From: Mucilaginibacter terrae
GTDB lineage: Bacteria > Bacteroidota > Bacteroidia > Sphingobacteriales > Sphingobacteriaceae
Length of the DNA stretch: 64,000 nt
NCBI RefSeq assembly: GCF_031951985.1
Contig: NZ_JAVLVU010000001.1
Coordinates: 2,046,001 to 2,110,000, forward strand
Direction: 5' to 3'
In this document: positions 36,981-45,234 of the stretch, one piece after another
Layout of the letters: each line of letters begins with the position of its first letter
Numbering within the stretch: the first letter of the stretch is position 1
Translations under genes and position numbers: made by a program
The notes under the pieces: generated by a model
Told to the model about the DNA's origin: nothing
The model's database searches: none
Seen by the model: only the letters and a program-made list of their open reading frames with translations

Positions 36981-37018
36981 ATAAAAAAGGAGATGCCTCG
37001 GCATCTCCTTTTTTATTT
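36981..37018 (-). terminator. Terminator after the ftsB-like gene
   Basis: The hairpin GGAGATGC / CTCG / GCATCTCC with A and T runs on both sides overlaps the last codons and stop of the ftsB-like gene on the minus strand. Confidence 0.75.
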
Positions 37019-37342
37019 ATCTTCTTTCTTTCCCTTCACGATCACAAAAACGTCCTCATCGGCTTTTTTCATGAGGTATTTTTCGCGGGCAAATTTTTCG
37101 AGCTTTTCGGGGTTAGAGGTTAACTCATCTAACTCTTTGGCTACCTGGGCAGTTTCTTTGGTGTAAAAGTCACGCTCCTGCTCCAGTTTAATTAATTGCT
37201 GGCGGTGCTCAAACTGGGTATAGAGGTCGTTCTTATCAAAAAACAACATCCACACTACAAATGCCGCCGTTACCAGGAAGTATTTGTTTCTAAGCAAATT
37301 AAGCGCACGCCTCATATTAAAGTTCAGCTTGTAATTCATCAT
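37013..37342 (-). CDS. Septum formation initiator (FtsB/DivIC-like)
   Basis: The 109-residue protein has a basic cytoplasmic N-terminus, one transmembrane segment (about 21-35, YFLVTAAFVVWMLFF), a coiled coil (about 45-80, HRQQLIKLEQERDFYTKETAQVAKELDEL) and the short conserved C-terminal LEKFAREKYLMKK motif. This is the FtsB/DivIC pattern: a bitopic divisome protein that links FtsL and FtsQ. Two adjacent ATG codons and one at the tenth codon are possible starts. It lies next to the rhlE-like gene on the same strand. Confidence 0.85.
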   Translation of the reverse strand: MMNYKLNFNMRRALNLLRNKYFLVTAAFVVWMLFFDKNDLYTQFEHRQQLIKLEQERDFYTKETAQVAKELDELTSNPEKLEKFAREKYLMKKADEDVFVIVKGKKEDK

Positions 37343-37375
37343 AAATGTAAAGCGAATATTTTAACTTACAAACAC

Positions 37376-38686
37376 TTACGATTGTTTTTTTGCTGCAGGC
37401 TTACCACTGCCCGATGACCTGCGGTTACCACCGCCGCCACCGCTAAAGCGCCTGTTACCACCGTTACGGTTACCGCCTGATGAACGGCCACCACGATTAC
37501 CTCCCTGGCTTTTCATTTCCTCGCGTATCCTGTCAACACTGTTCATTTGTTTCATAGGATAAGGGTGCTCATCATTTACTGGAATGGTAATGGCAATGAG
37601 TTTTTGAATATCCCTTAAAAACTCTTTTTCCTCATGATCGCAAAATGATAAGGCAATACCACTTGCCCCTGCCCTACCTGTACGGCCAATGCGGTGTACA
37701 TAGGTTTCGGGCACGTTGGGTAATTCGTAGTTTATTACGTGGGTTAAATCGTCTACATCAATACCACGGGCGGCAATATCGGTAGCTACCAGTATACGCG
37801 TGGTGCGGTTTTTAAAGTTGGTCAAAGCACGCTGGCGGGCATTTTGTGATTTATTACCATGTATAGCCTCGGCAGTAATACCTTCGCGGCTCAGGTCTTT
37901 TACCACCTTATCGGCACCGTGCTTGGTGCGGGTAAATACCAGGGCAGTTTTAATGTTCTTGTCTTTTAATATGTGCGATAAAAGGCCGCGTTTATCGCCC
38001 TTATCCACAAAGTACATCTCCTGCTGAATAGTTTCGGCGGTTGATGAAATTGGGGTAACCTCTACCTTAAGCGGTTTGTTTAATATCGTGTTGGCCAGTT
38101 CCTGAATTTCTTTAGGCATGGTAGCCGAAAAGAACAGCGTTTGACGTTTTTGGGGCACTTTGGCAATTACCTTTTTAACATCATGTACAAAGCCCATATC
38201 AAGCATACGGTCGGCTTCGTCTAAAACCAAGAACTTAACATGGTCTAAATGCACAAAGCGCTGGTTCATTAAATCAAGCAAACGGCCCGGGGTTGCTACC
38301 AAAATATCAACACCACGGCGCAAGGCCTCGGTTTGCGGGTTTTGTGATACGCCACCAAAAATAACCAAATGCTTTAAACCGGTATGACGGCCATAGGCTG
38401 CCAAGCTTTCGTCAATTTGAATGGCAAGCTCACGTGTTGGCGTTAAAATAAGCGCCTTGATGGTTTTTTGCTCTTTGTGCTGTGCACGTTCCTGGTAAAG
38501 TATTTGTAATAAGGGGATAGAGAATGCCGCTGTTTTACCGGTACCGGTTTGCGCACATCCTAACAGATCTTTACGATCTAATATAATGGGTATTGATTGT
38601 TCCTGTATGGGTGTGGGTTGAGTATATCCTTCGGTTTTAAGTGCTTTAAGGATAGGCTCAATTAAATTTAAATCTGCAAATAACAT
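37376..38686 (-). CDS. rhlE: DEAD-box RNA helicase (RhlE type)
   Basis: DEAD-box helicases remodel RNA in ribosome assembly and decay, often in the cold. In its 436 residues the Q motif is YTQPTPIQEQSIP near 20, motif I AQTGTGKTAA near 42, motif II LDEADRMLDMGF near 155, motif III SAT near 188, and motif VI HRIGRTGRAG near 335. The tail from about 385 is rich in Gly, Arg, Asn and Ser (RGG-like), as in RhlE proteins that bind RNA nonspecifically. It precedes the ftsB-like gene by 33 bases. Confidence 0.92.
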   Translation of the reverse strand: MLFADLNLIEPILKALKTEGYTQPTPIQEQSIPIILDRKDLLGCAQTGTGKTAAFSIPLLQILYQERAQHKEQKTIKALILTPTRELAIQIDESLAAYGRHTGLKHLVIFGGVSQNPQTEALRRGVDILVATPGRLLDLMNQRFVHLDHVKFLVLDEADRMLDMGFVHDVKKVIAKVPQKRQTLFFSATMPKEIQELANTILNKPLKVEVTPISSTAETIQQEMYFVDKGDKRGLLSHILKDKNIKTALVFTRTKHGADKVVKDLSREGITAEAIHGNKSQNARQRALTNFKNRTTRILVATDIAARGIDVDDLTHVINYELPNVPETYVHRIGRTGRAGASGIALSFCDHEEKEFLRDIQKLIAITIPVNDEHPYPMKQMNSVDRIREEMKSQGGNRGGRSSGGNRNGGNRRFSGGGGGNRRSSGSGKPAAKKQS

Positions 38687-38825
38687 GTATTATGTTTAAC
38701 GTATATGTAAAGCTGTACGGCAGTACAGTATTATGATGAGTTTAGTACCCCCCGGTTAATAGTTGTTGGGGTTAATTTTTACAAAGATACGTTTTATTTA
38801 GATGCAAAAAAACAGGCTCCAAATA

Positions 38826-38940
38826 TAGAAGCAAGAGCTAAGAAACAAGAGCCAAAACAGAAGATGGGGTAGTAAAAAGAAAGCCAGGAAACAAGTTGAT
38901 TTTAACATCTCATGATTCCTGGCTCTTTATTCTTGCCTCT
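38826..38940. repeat. Imperfect inverted repeat with GCAAGAGC/GAGCCA units
   Basis: The left side carries AGAAGCAAGAGCTAAGAAAC and AAGAGCCA, the right side TGGCTCTTTATTCTTGCCTCT; an inner AAGCCAGGAA pairs with TTCCTGGCT. It fills most of the gap between carbonic anhydrase and the helicase and may also act as the terminator of the carbonic anhydrase gene. Confidence 0.5.
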
Positions 38941-38945
38941 AAAGT

Positions 38946-39611
38946 TTACTCAAACTTGTATACGCTACCCATTTTGCTGCTGTCGCTTGCATCAACTTTA
39001 AGGTCGGTAATTTTACCGCTGTCGAGGGCGTAAACCCAACCGTGAATGTGCAGTTCCTGGTTTTTAGCCCAGGCACCCTGTACAATGGTTGTTTTGCAAA
39101 GGTTAGCTACCCCTTCAATAACATTGAGTTCAACCATGCGGTTAAACTTCTGTTTTTCGTCGGTAATGGTTTCCAATTCAGTTAAATGCTTTTGGTAAAC
39201 GTCTTTTATAGCACGCAGCCAGTTATCAATTAAGCCAAACTGTTTGTTGCCCATAGCGGCCTGTACACCACCGCAACCGTAATGGCCAACCACAATTACG
39301 TGCTTTACTTTAAGCACGTTAACCGCGTAATCGAGTACCGATAGCAGGTTTAAATCGGTATGCACAACCACGTTGGCAATATTGCGGTGTACAAATATCT
39401 CACCCGGATTGGTACGGGTAATTCTATCCGCAGGCACACGACTATCGGCGCAGCCTATCCATAGCACCGGAGGTTTTTGCCCGTTAGCCAGTTTCTCAAA
39501 AAACTGCGGGTCTTCCTGCAATGCTTCTTCAATAAACTGTTGGTTGCCTTCCAGCAAACTTTCGTAAGTTATGTGGCTGGTATCGTGAATTGCTAAATTG
39601 CCTTGTGCCAT
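38946..39611 (-). CDS. can: Beta-class carbonic anhydrase
   Basis: The enzyme interconverts CO2 and bicarbonate in the cytoplasm. The 221 residues show all zinc and catalytic residues of the beta class: Cys54 and Asp56 in IGCADSRVP, His110 and Cys113 in VGHYGCGG. The IFVHRNIANVV motif near 72 is also typical. It is a single gene transcribed away from the efflux operon, without an adjoining transporter. A repeat element at 38826-38940 follows the stop. Confidence 0.95.
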   Translation of the reverse strand: MAQGNLAIHDTSHITYESLLEGNQQFIEEALQEDPQFFEKLANGQKPPVLWIGCADSRVPADRITRTNPGEIFVHRNIANVVVHTDLNLLSVLDYAVNVLKVKHVIVVGHYGCGGVQAAMGNKQFGLIDNWLRAIKDVYQKHLTELETITDEKQKFNRMVELNVIEGVANLCKTTIVQGAWAKNQELHIHGWVYALDSGKITDLKVDASDSSKMGSVYKFE

Positions 39612-39681
39612 AGTAAATGGTTTTATTAAAATTTGGTTAAAATAACGAAAGATATTGCAAGCTTACAAACTGCCTTAACTC

Positions 39682-41136
39682 TTAAAATGTTTGCCGGGTA
39701 CCTGCTTTATAGTATAGCTCGGCTAAAGTTTTTTGATAGGCAGCTATCATACTCTCCAGCTTAATGCGCATATCAATGAGTTTAGTTTCGCGGCTGTTAA
39801 TCAAAAACAAAGTGCTCTCGCCCAATTCAAACTTCGAATTTTCACCTTTTAACAAGGCATTCTGGTTTTTAACACTTTGTATTTGGACGGCTAATTGGGC
39901 TTCATAAGCCTTTAAGCTATTATAAGAAGCTATAACGTTGTTTTGTATCTCACGCCCCGATTGTTGCAGATCGTAATCGAGCTGCTGTTGTTTAATTTTT
40001 ACTTCACGTAATTTACCACGCTCGGCACGTAAAAATAACGGGAACGAAAACTCCAGACCTACCTTGTGATTGGCCCAGCCAAAATCATAATAATCGGGTA
40101 CATAACTATTCCATGAACGCCTGTTGGATATAAGCGTACCGCTGATATTAATTTTAGGTTTTAACATTTCCTGCCTGTACAAACGCTCAACTGCTAACTG
40201 CCCGCCTTTTGCACGCAGCTTTACCAATTCAGGGTGCTGATCGGCGGCACGGCTCACCAGGGTATCGAGCGCCAGTTTATTTACCTGCTTTATGTTACCG
40301 TCTAATAATTCGGGCATCGCATTTTCAGGTAACTCTAAAGGTTTAGCTTCTTCATTCCATAAATGGTTGGAAAGTATCAGTCGCGCATTTGCTAATTCAA
40401 TCTTGTTTTTTTCAAACTGAATAATTCGCTCCTGAACTGTTACATAAGCCTCAACCGAATCGATAGGTGCTTTGTCGCCAATTTGAGTTTGGTTACTTAC
40501 GGCTTTGAAACGTGTTTGGGCTAAATCAACACCTTCCTGTGTTAACCTTAACTGCTTATACGCATAATACCATTCCCAGTAATCTTTAGCAATTTCGTAC
40601 CATGTAGTGTTTATTTGCTTTACACGTTCGGCCTCGGCATACTCTACCATAATTTTTGCCTGCCTCAAAGTACTGCGGCGGGCGTCAATAATTAAACCTG
40701 CGCCTAAGGGTATTGATAATCCTACACCGCTTAAGCCCGATAGGCTGGTACGAGTTTCGGGGTTGGTGTAGGTACCGGCATTGCGGTCATAACCCACCTT
40801 TAAATCGGCACCGGCCAGCCAAAGCGGCACTTTTAGCTCGTTGGTCCAATAATTATAGTAGTCGGTATTGCCAAAAGCCTTACGGTTAAAATTGGCCTTT
40901 AAGGTAGGGTCAAAATACCCTAATGATTGTAGCACGTTAGCCCTTGCGGCATCAGTTAATAACGATGCCTGCTTTATAATGGGGTGATACCTGAAAGCCA
41001 TCACCTGCAGATCTTCAAGGGAGAAAATCTTTCCCGTATCGGCAGGTGGCCTGTTTTGAGCCTGTGCCGTGACAACGCACAGCAGCAGTACACAAATCAA
41101 GCTTTTTATATGATAACTTATTTGTTGTCTCTTCAT
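39682..41136 (-). CDS. TolC-family outer-membrane channel protein
   Basis: The 484-residue protein has a signal peptide ending near TAQAQ and the duplicated outer-membrane efflux (OEP) pattern: long coiled-coil helices with regular Leu/Ala/Gln spacing (such as VSNQTQIGDKAPIDSVEAYVTV near 190 and GENSKFELGESTLFLINSRE near 435), with beta-strand segments between them. TolC-like trimers form the exit duct of type I secretion and tripartite efflux. It follows the HlyD-like adaptor by 28 bases and is the last gene of the export operon, so it is the likely outer-membrane component for it. Confidence 0.9.
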   Translation of the reverse strand: MKRQQISYHIKSLICVLLLCVVTAQAQNRPPADTGKIFSLEDLQVMAFRYHPIIKQASLLTDAARANVLQSLGYFDPTLKANFNRKAFGNTDYYNYWTNELKVPLWLAGADLKVGYDRNAGTYTNPETRTSLSGLSGVGLSIPLGAGLIIDARRSTLRQAKIMVEYAEAERVKQINTTWYEIAKDYWEWYYAYKQLRLTQEGVDLAQTRFKAVSNQTQIGDKAPIDSVEAYVTVQERIIQFEKNKIELANARLILSNHLWNEEAKPLELPENAMPELLDGNIKQVNKLALDTLVSRAADQHPELVKLRAKGGQLAVERLYRQEMLKPKINISGTLISNRRSWNSYVPDYYDFGWANHKVGLEFSFPLFLRAERGKLREVKIKQQQLDYDLQQSGREIQNNVIASYNSLKAYEAQLAVQIQSVKNQNALLKGENSKFELGESTLFLINSRETKLIDMRIKLESMIAAYQKTLAELYYKAGTRQTF

Positions 41137-41164
41137 ATATAATTATCCTGTCTCGGCTATTATT

Positions 41165-42550
41165 CTACTTCTTTTCTTTTTCTGAATCTTTTCCTTTACC
41201 ATCCTCCGGTTCTTTCTCCAGGCTTGGTGGGAAACCGTTCAACTGTCGCCATATTTCGTACCACAGCGGTACTGACCTTAAAATAACGCGGGCATATACG
41301 CCTGATCCCTGGCGTAATTGCTCAGGCCATTGTTCATCATTGGCGGGTACAGGATATTGCTGTTTTACCAGCAAACGGTATTTACCCCCCGAACTGCTTA
41401 CCTTGTCAATTGAGAAAACTTTACCTGCAAAAGTACCTACCGCTACCGACGGCCAACCCGAAAACTGTATGGACGGCCAACCTTCAAACTGAAGCCTTAC
41501 ATCGCTGGTATCTAAAATAAGCGGCACATCCATAGCGCTCACATAAATTTCGGCAGCTACCTGCGGATTTTTAGGCTGCAATGTGGCAACCGATTCGCCT
41601 TCTTTAATGTTCTCGCCAATACCGGCCTTCATGGTTTTAACCACAAAGCCCGATTGCGGGGCACGAACCGCATACAAATTACGGCGCACGTTTAAATTGG
41701 CAATATCGTTACGCAACTTGGCAATATCGCCCTGCACGCCAGCACGGCCTGATAAGGCCGAACCCAGATCAGATAATGCCTTGGCATACGTTTCCTGGTA
41801 TTTGGCTTTAATGTTATCCAAGTCAATGCGGGCATTCAACAGGTTTTGCTTCGAGTTATTCAACTTATTCTCCTGGCTGATAACTTTTGCGCGGTCTTCC
41901 TGTAATTTCAGGCGACGGGTTTCAATATCGGTCAGCGAGAATAAGCCGTTTTTATACCCCTGCTCATAACGATCCAAACGTGCTTTGCTGGTATTAAAAA
42001 AGTTTTGCACGGCTACCAGGTCGGCCTGGTCAATATCAACATAGTTTTGTGCCTGTTTTACCTTGTTTTCGGCAGCCTGTAGCTGAAAACGTAAACCTTT
42101 GTTCAAGGCCTCAATTTGAGCTTTAGTTGCCCTGATTTTTTGAAGATTAGCGGTATCGCTGCCACGTTTGGCCTGCAGCTGCTCACTTAAGCGTTGAGGA
42201 TATTCAGGGTCAAAGTACGATTGGCTGGTTTCGGATATTACCAATATCGTATCACCCTTTTTAACTTCTTGCCCCTCGCTTACCGCCCAACGTTCAATAC
42301 GGCCACCAATTTGGTTTTGTACAGTTTGAGGCCTGTCTTGTGGACGCAATGCGGTCACAGTACCGCGTCCGGGAATGGTTTGCCTCCAGGGTAATAATAA
42401 TATGATGATGAATAACACCAGTAGTATCATTAGTATACGCCCTAACAAACGCGCTCCCTTGGCTGGTAATATCTTTTCGCACGAACGTACCGATAGCTCT
42501 TCCCAATTATGGATTTGCTCTATATAAGTTGGGTTTTTATGCATGATCAT
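41165..42550 (-). CDS. HlyD-like periplasmic adaptor protein
   Basis: The 461-residue protein starts at 42550 (a second ATG two codons later is equally possible) and overlaps the membrane-domain gene by 14 bases. It has one transmembrane segment (about 37-55), a biotinyl-lipoyl half-motif (GRIERWAVSEGQEVKKGDTIL near 80-100), a long coiled coil (about 110-265), the second half-motif (RAPQSGFVVKTMKAGIGENIKEGE near 300) and a beta-barrel part. This is the membrane-fusion protein of type I secretion systems. It bridges the inner-membrane component and TolC. The C-terminal 15 residues are Lys/Glu-rich. Confidence 0.9.
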   Translation of the reverse strand: MIMHKNPTYIEQIHNWEELSVRSCEKILPAKGARLLGRILMILLVLFIIILLLPWRQTIPGRGTVTALRPQDRPQTVQNQIGGRIERWAVSEGQEVKKGDTILVISETSQSYFDPEYPQRLSEQLQAKRGSDTANLQKIRATKAQIEALNKGLRFQLQAAENKVKQAQNYVDIDQADLVAVQNFFNTSKARLDRYEQGYKNGLFSLTDIETRRLKLQEDRAKVISQENKLNNSKQNLLNARIDLDNIKAKYQETYAKALSDLGSALSGRAGVQGDIAKLRNDIANLNVRRNLYAVRAPQSGFVVKTMKAGIGENIKEGESVATLQPKNPQVAAEIYVSAMDVPLILDTSDVRLQFEGWPSIQFSGWPSVAVGTFAGKVFSIDKVSSSGGKYRLLVKQQYPVPANDEQWPEQLRQGSGVYARVILRSVPLWYEIWRQLNGFPPSLEKEPEDGKGKDSEKEKK

Positions 42551-43541
42551 GGCCCTCCTCTTCCAATTCTAAATCGGTAACTACGGCAAGTTTTTCGGCG
42601 CCGGTAGCCATATCAAATACAGTATTCATGTTAGTCATTAATTTTTCTATAGCGTAACTAATCTGTACAATAATTACCTCGGCAGACACAAACTGGCCAA
42701 ATGACATGGCACGAGTTACCACAAAGTATGACCCTAACAGTAGCAGGCACCCCATTAGTATGGTACGAATAACTATTGCACTGGCAAAAAAGCGTTTTAA
42801 AATAATAAAGTGATTATTGCGTGCTTGCAGATATTTAGCCGTAATTTCATCAGTACGTTCTAAAACTTCGGTGCGTTTTGCAGCACTCTGCCGATATGTT
42901 TCTAAATCTGCAGCTACCTCTTCAAGGTAAGCCACCACTTCGTATTTGTAGTGCGATTCTTCAAGACTGGTATTTACCCCCGGCTTAAAATATAAAGCCA
43001 CCATTATTACCACAAAAAGTATAACCAGTATACCAAAGGCTATAAAGAAAGGGTGATAAAACGAAAGTAATATGGCGCTGAAAAATATTTGTACGGCAGC
43101 AGCCACAATATCAACCAGCAGCTTGGTTAACCCTTTTTGTATAGTTAAAATATCAAAAAAGCGATTAATTAATTCCGATGGATTTTCTCCTTCGAGTGCC
43201 TTACGTTTAATAAGCGGTAAACGGAATGAAAACTCAAGTGCTGTTTTTGCAAATATCTTTTGCTCCACAACCTCTACCAGCGATAGCTGGCCTATAAGCA
43301 ACAAGCCTCCAAATACAATACCTATTAATATAACCGCAATTAAAATATAGGTTGAACTGTACATAGCCCCGTTTGATAACAGGTTAAACACAGCAGAAGT
43401 ACCCAACGGAAGGGTTAGACCGATAAGGCCAATAAGTACAGCATATATAAAAATGTAATTAATAGTTGACCGTTCGTAATGTAATATACGCATCAACCTT
43501 TGCCAGGGTGTGAGCGTTTCGCTATGATGGTGTTTTTTCAT
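42537..43541 (-). CDS. ABC exporter membrane domain lacking the ATPase domain
   Basis: The 334-residue product is a type I ABC exporter membrane domain (six predicted spans, for example TINYIFIYAVLIGLIGLTLP near 28 and the YILIAVILIGIVFGGLLLI span near 65). It has the usual EVVEQKIFAKTALEFSFRLPL intracellular region and a late FGQFVSAEVIIVQISYAIEKL segment. The chain ends 20 residues later in LELEEEGHDHA, precisely where a nucleotide-binding domain would start. No Walker A, signature or Walker B motif is present in it or in any adjacent frame, and the hlyD-like gene overlaps its end by 14 bases. It begins with a His cluster. An ATPase supplied in trans, or a non-ATP role, must be considered. 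Confidence 0.85.
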   Translation of the reverse strand: MKKHHHSETLTPWQRLMRILHYERSTINYIFIYAVLIGLIGLTLPLGTSAVFNLLSNGAMYSSTYILIAVILIGIVFGGLLLIGQLSLVEVVEQKIFAKTALEFSFRLPLIKRKALEGENPSELINRFFDILTIQKGLTKLLVDIVAAAVQIFFSAILLSFYHPFFIAFGILVILFVVIMVALYFKPGVNTSLEESHYKYEVVAYLEEVAADLETYRQSAAKRTEVLERTDEITAKYLQARNNHFIILKRFFASAIVIRTILMGCLLLLGSYFVVTRAMSFGQFVSAEVIIVQISYAIEKLMTNMNTVFDMATGAEKLAVVTDLELEEEGHDHA

Positions 43542-44126
43542 GTTTGTTTTTTAAATCAATAATTGCAGGGATATTAATTACTACACCCGTAAAATTCACT
43601 ATTTATTAATATGTAAATAGTGGATATTTGAAGTACTATATTGCCGGTTAAGTTTTTTTATTAAAAGGTATGCTTGCAAATTTAACACGGCGTAATGCGT
43701 ATACGCCTTAATGTCTCGCACGCTGTGTGTATAGCCGTTCGATATATCGTATTCAGTATATTTTAACAATTCAGCCTTATAATCAAAAGGTATTCTTTAC
43801 GTATTGCCTGTTAGTTTCAAGGGCAAAATAAATAATGGATATGGTATGCTATGTGTAACGGTCTTTAACTTATAAAAAGCCGTTGTGTAAGTAATTAATA
43901 GTGCTGGCAGCTTATTTAAAGCACCGGCAGCCAAATATCCATAACAATTATTTTGATTAGCAAACAGGATAATGTTGTTTAACTGGCATTTATGGTAATA
44001 CCTGTTATACTAACATTAATACTGTAAAGTTTTATTTTTTGCTTATGCTGATTGCATACACCATTTTATAACAAGCTACCAGTTAGTTATATTTTAAAAA
44101 ACTTGCAGGTAACCGTTAAAACGGCA
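43542..44126. other. Gene-free region upstream of the export operon
   Basis: These 585 bases contain no plausible coding frame. They are AT-rich and include a short palindrome GCGTATACGC near 43698 and several partial repeats, such as GGCAGC near 43907 and 43929. The region must hold the promoter of the export operon, and is long for a plain promoter region in this window; a non-coding RNA cannot be excluded, but I see no clear fold. Confidence 0.5.
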
Positions 44127-44474
44127 TTAAGCCCGCCCGGAGTTTGGCGGCGGTGTAAGCACCGATGGATGGTGCCCGGGCTGATATATAGAGTGCCCGT
44201 AATCTAATCTTTTTTGAGTTTCAATGGTAACAGGCTCCTGTACATGGTGAGTAAGCCACTGTAAGTCTTCGTCAAAAAACTTCTTTTCTTTACACGATTC
44301 TTTTTCAGGAGATTCTTTTTCGTTCTTGTTTTCCTCTTCCAGCTGCATAATTACAGCATTCACGGTTTTATTATTGAGCGATAGAAAAGCAGGGGCAACT
44401 GATATAACCATCTTTACAATAAAGATCATCATAAACAGCAGGCATATCATTATCTTACTAACCCTGTTTTTCAT
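44127..44474 (-). CDS. Hypothetical protein with N-terminal membrane anchor
   Basis: I do not recognise the family. The 115 residues start MKNRVSKIMICLLFMMIFIVKMVISVAPAF, a single hydrophobic segment at about 8-27 that could be an uncleaved anchor or a signal peptide. This is followed by a charged Glu/Lys segment (about 45-68), a DLQWLTHHVQEP stretch and a Pro/His-rich end (HHPSVLTPPPNSGRA). It stands upstream of the export operon on the same strand, separated by 585 bases, and diverges from the GNAT gene. Its placement might mean a link to export, but nothing in the sequence shows this. Confidence 0.55.
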   Translation of the reverse strand: MKNRVSKIMICLLFMMIFIVKMVISVAPAFLSLNNKTVNAVIMQLEEENKNEKESPEKESCKEKKFFDEDLQWLTHHVQEPVTIETQKRLDYGHSIYQPGHHPSVLTPPPNSGRA

Positions 44475-44552
44475 TTTTTTGCAAAAGTATACTTTTTTGA
44501 GACATTAATTTGTCAATTTCATACAATCGAAAATTCATACCATTTTTATAAC

Positions 44553-44972
44553 TTGAATAATATCAAATTACATATTGAACAAATCCGACCTGAGCTAACC
44601 TGGCGACTGCGCCGTGAAGCCTTGTACCCAAACCGCCCCTTGCACGAAATGGAAATGGACGAAGACCTAACCGGGATGCACTTCGGCGCTTTTTACAACG
44701 ACATTTTGGCTGGCGTAGTATCATTGTTCGTGCATCAAGACAAATATCAGTTCAGAAAGTTTGCCGTAGGCCCTAATTATCAGGGTAAAGGTATAGGATC
44801 GGCATTGTTGCAGCACATCATTAGCTTTACCATTACCGAAGGTGGTAAATGCATTTGGTGTAACGCACGCACCACCGCTATCGGCTTTTACAGCAAAGCC
44901 GGGTTTATTACCACAGGGCAAACCTTCAGCAAGCGCGGCTTTGATTACGAGGTTATGCAAAAATTGTTGTAG
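44553..44972 (+). CDS. GNAT family N-acetyltransferase
   Basis: The 139 residues form a GNAT domain: the acetyl-CoA pyrophosphate-binding loop is GPNYQGKGIGSALLQH (about 73-88, Q/RxxGxG/A motif), with the beta4 strand QFRKFAVG before it and a C-terminal CNARTTAIGFYSKAGFITTG. The substrate is not predictable. Translation probably starts at TTG 44553, because no in-frame ATG fits the conserved N-terminal strand. A terminator follows at 44977. Confidence 0.85.
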   Translation: MNNIKLHIEQIRPELTWRLRREALYPNRPLHEMEMDEDLTGMHFGAFYNDILAGVVSLFVHQDKYQFRKFAVGPNYQGKGIGSALLQHIISFTITEGGKCIWCNARTTAIGFYSKAGFITTGQTFSKRGFDYEVMQKLL

Positions 44973-44976
44973 TTAA

Positions 44977-45009
44977 AAAGACCGGCTCGTATTGCACAAC
45001 CCGGTCTTT
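44977..45009 (+). terminator. Terminator after the GNAT gene
   Basis: The stem AAAGACCGG / CCGGTCTTT with a 15-base loop begins four bases after the stop codon and is followed by AAGAAAAAA, so it works at least as a hairpin barrier; the T-run on the plus strand is short. Confidence 0.6.
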
Positions 45010-45196
45010 AAGAAAAAACTATTAACTCCTGAAAATTTTACTCGCCACAAAAGAACAATATGGCTATTAATTCAATATTAAGAGATTAACAAATTAGAGC
45101 TTTGTTAACTTTTATTAATATTGATAGTATTTAAACACCACTCATCAAACAGAATTCAGAATTAACAGTTGGCTGATGTAATCTGATGAGCTTTTA

Positions 45197-45204
45197 TATA
45201 TTTG
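45197..45204 (+). promoter_or_regulatory. -7 element before the M42 peptidase
   Basis: TATATTTG matches TAnnTTTG fully and lies 30 bases before the ATG at 45235. The nearest TTG upstream is 25 bases away, too far for a standard -33 element. Confidence 0.45.
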
Positions 45205-45234
45205 CTTTTCTTCAATTCAACTATTAAACAAATT

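Noticed and set aside
41165..42550. ATPase domain hidden in another frame behind the ABC membrane gene
   Set aside because: The hlyD-like gene overlaps the end of the membrane gene and no Walker motif was found in the alternative frames there.
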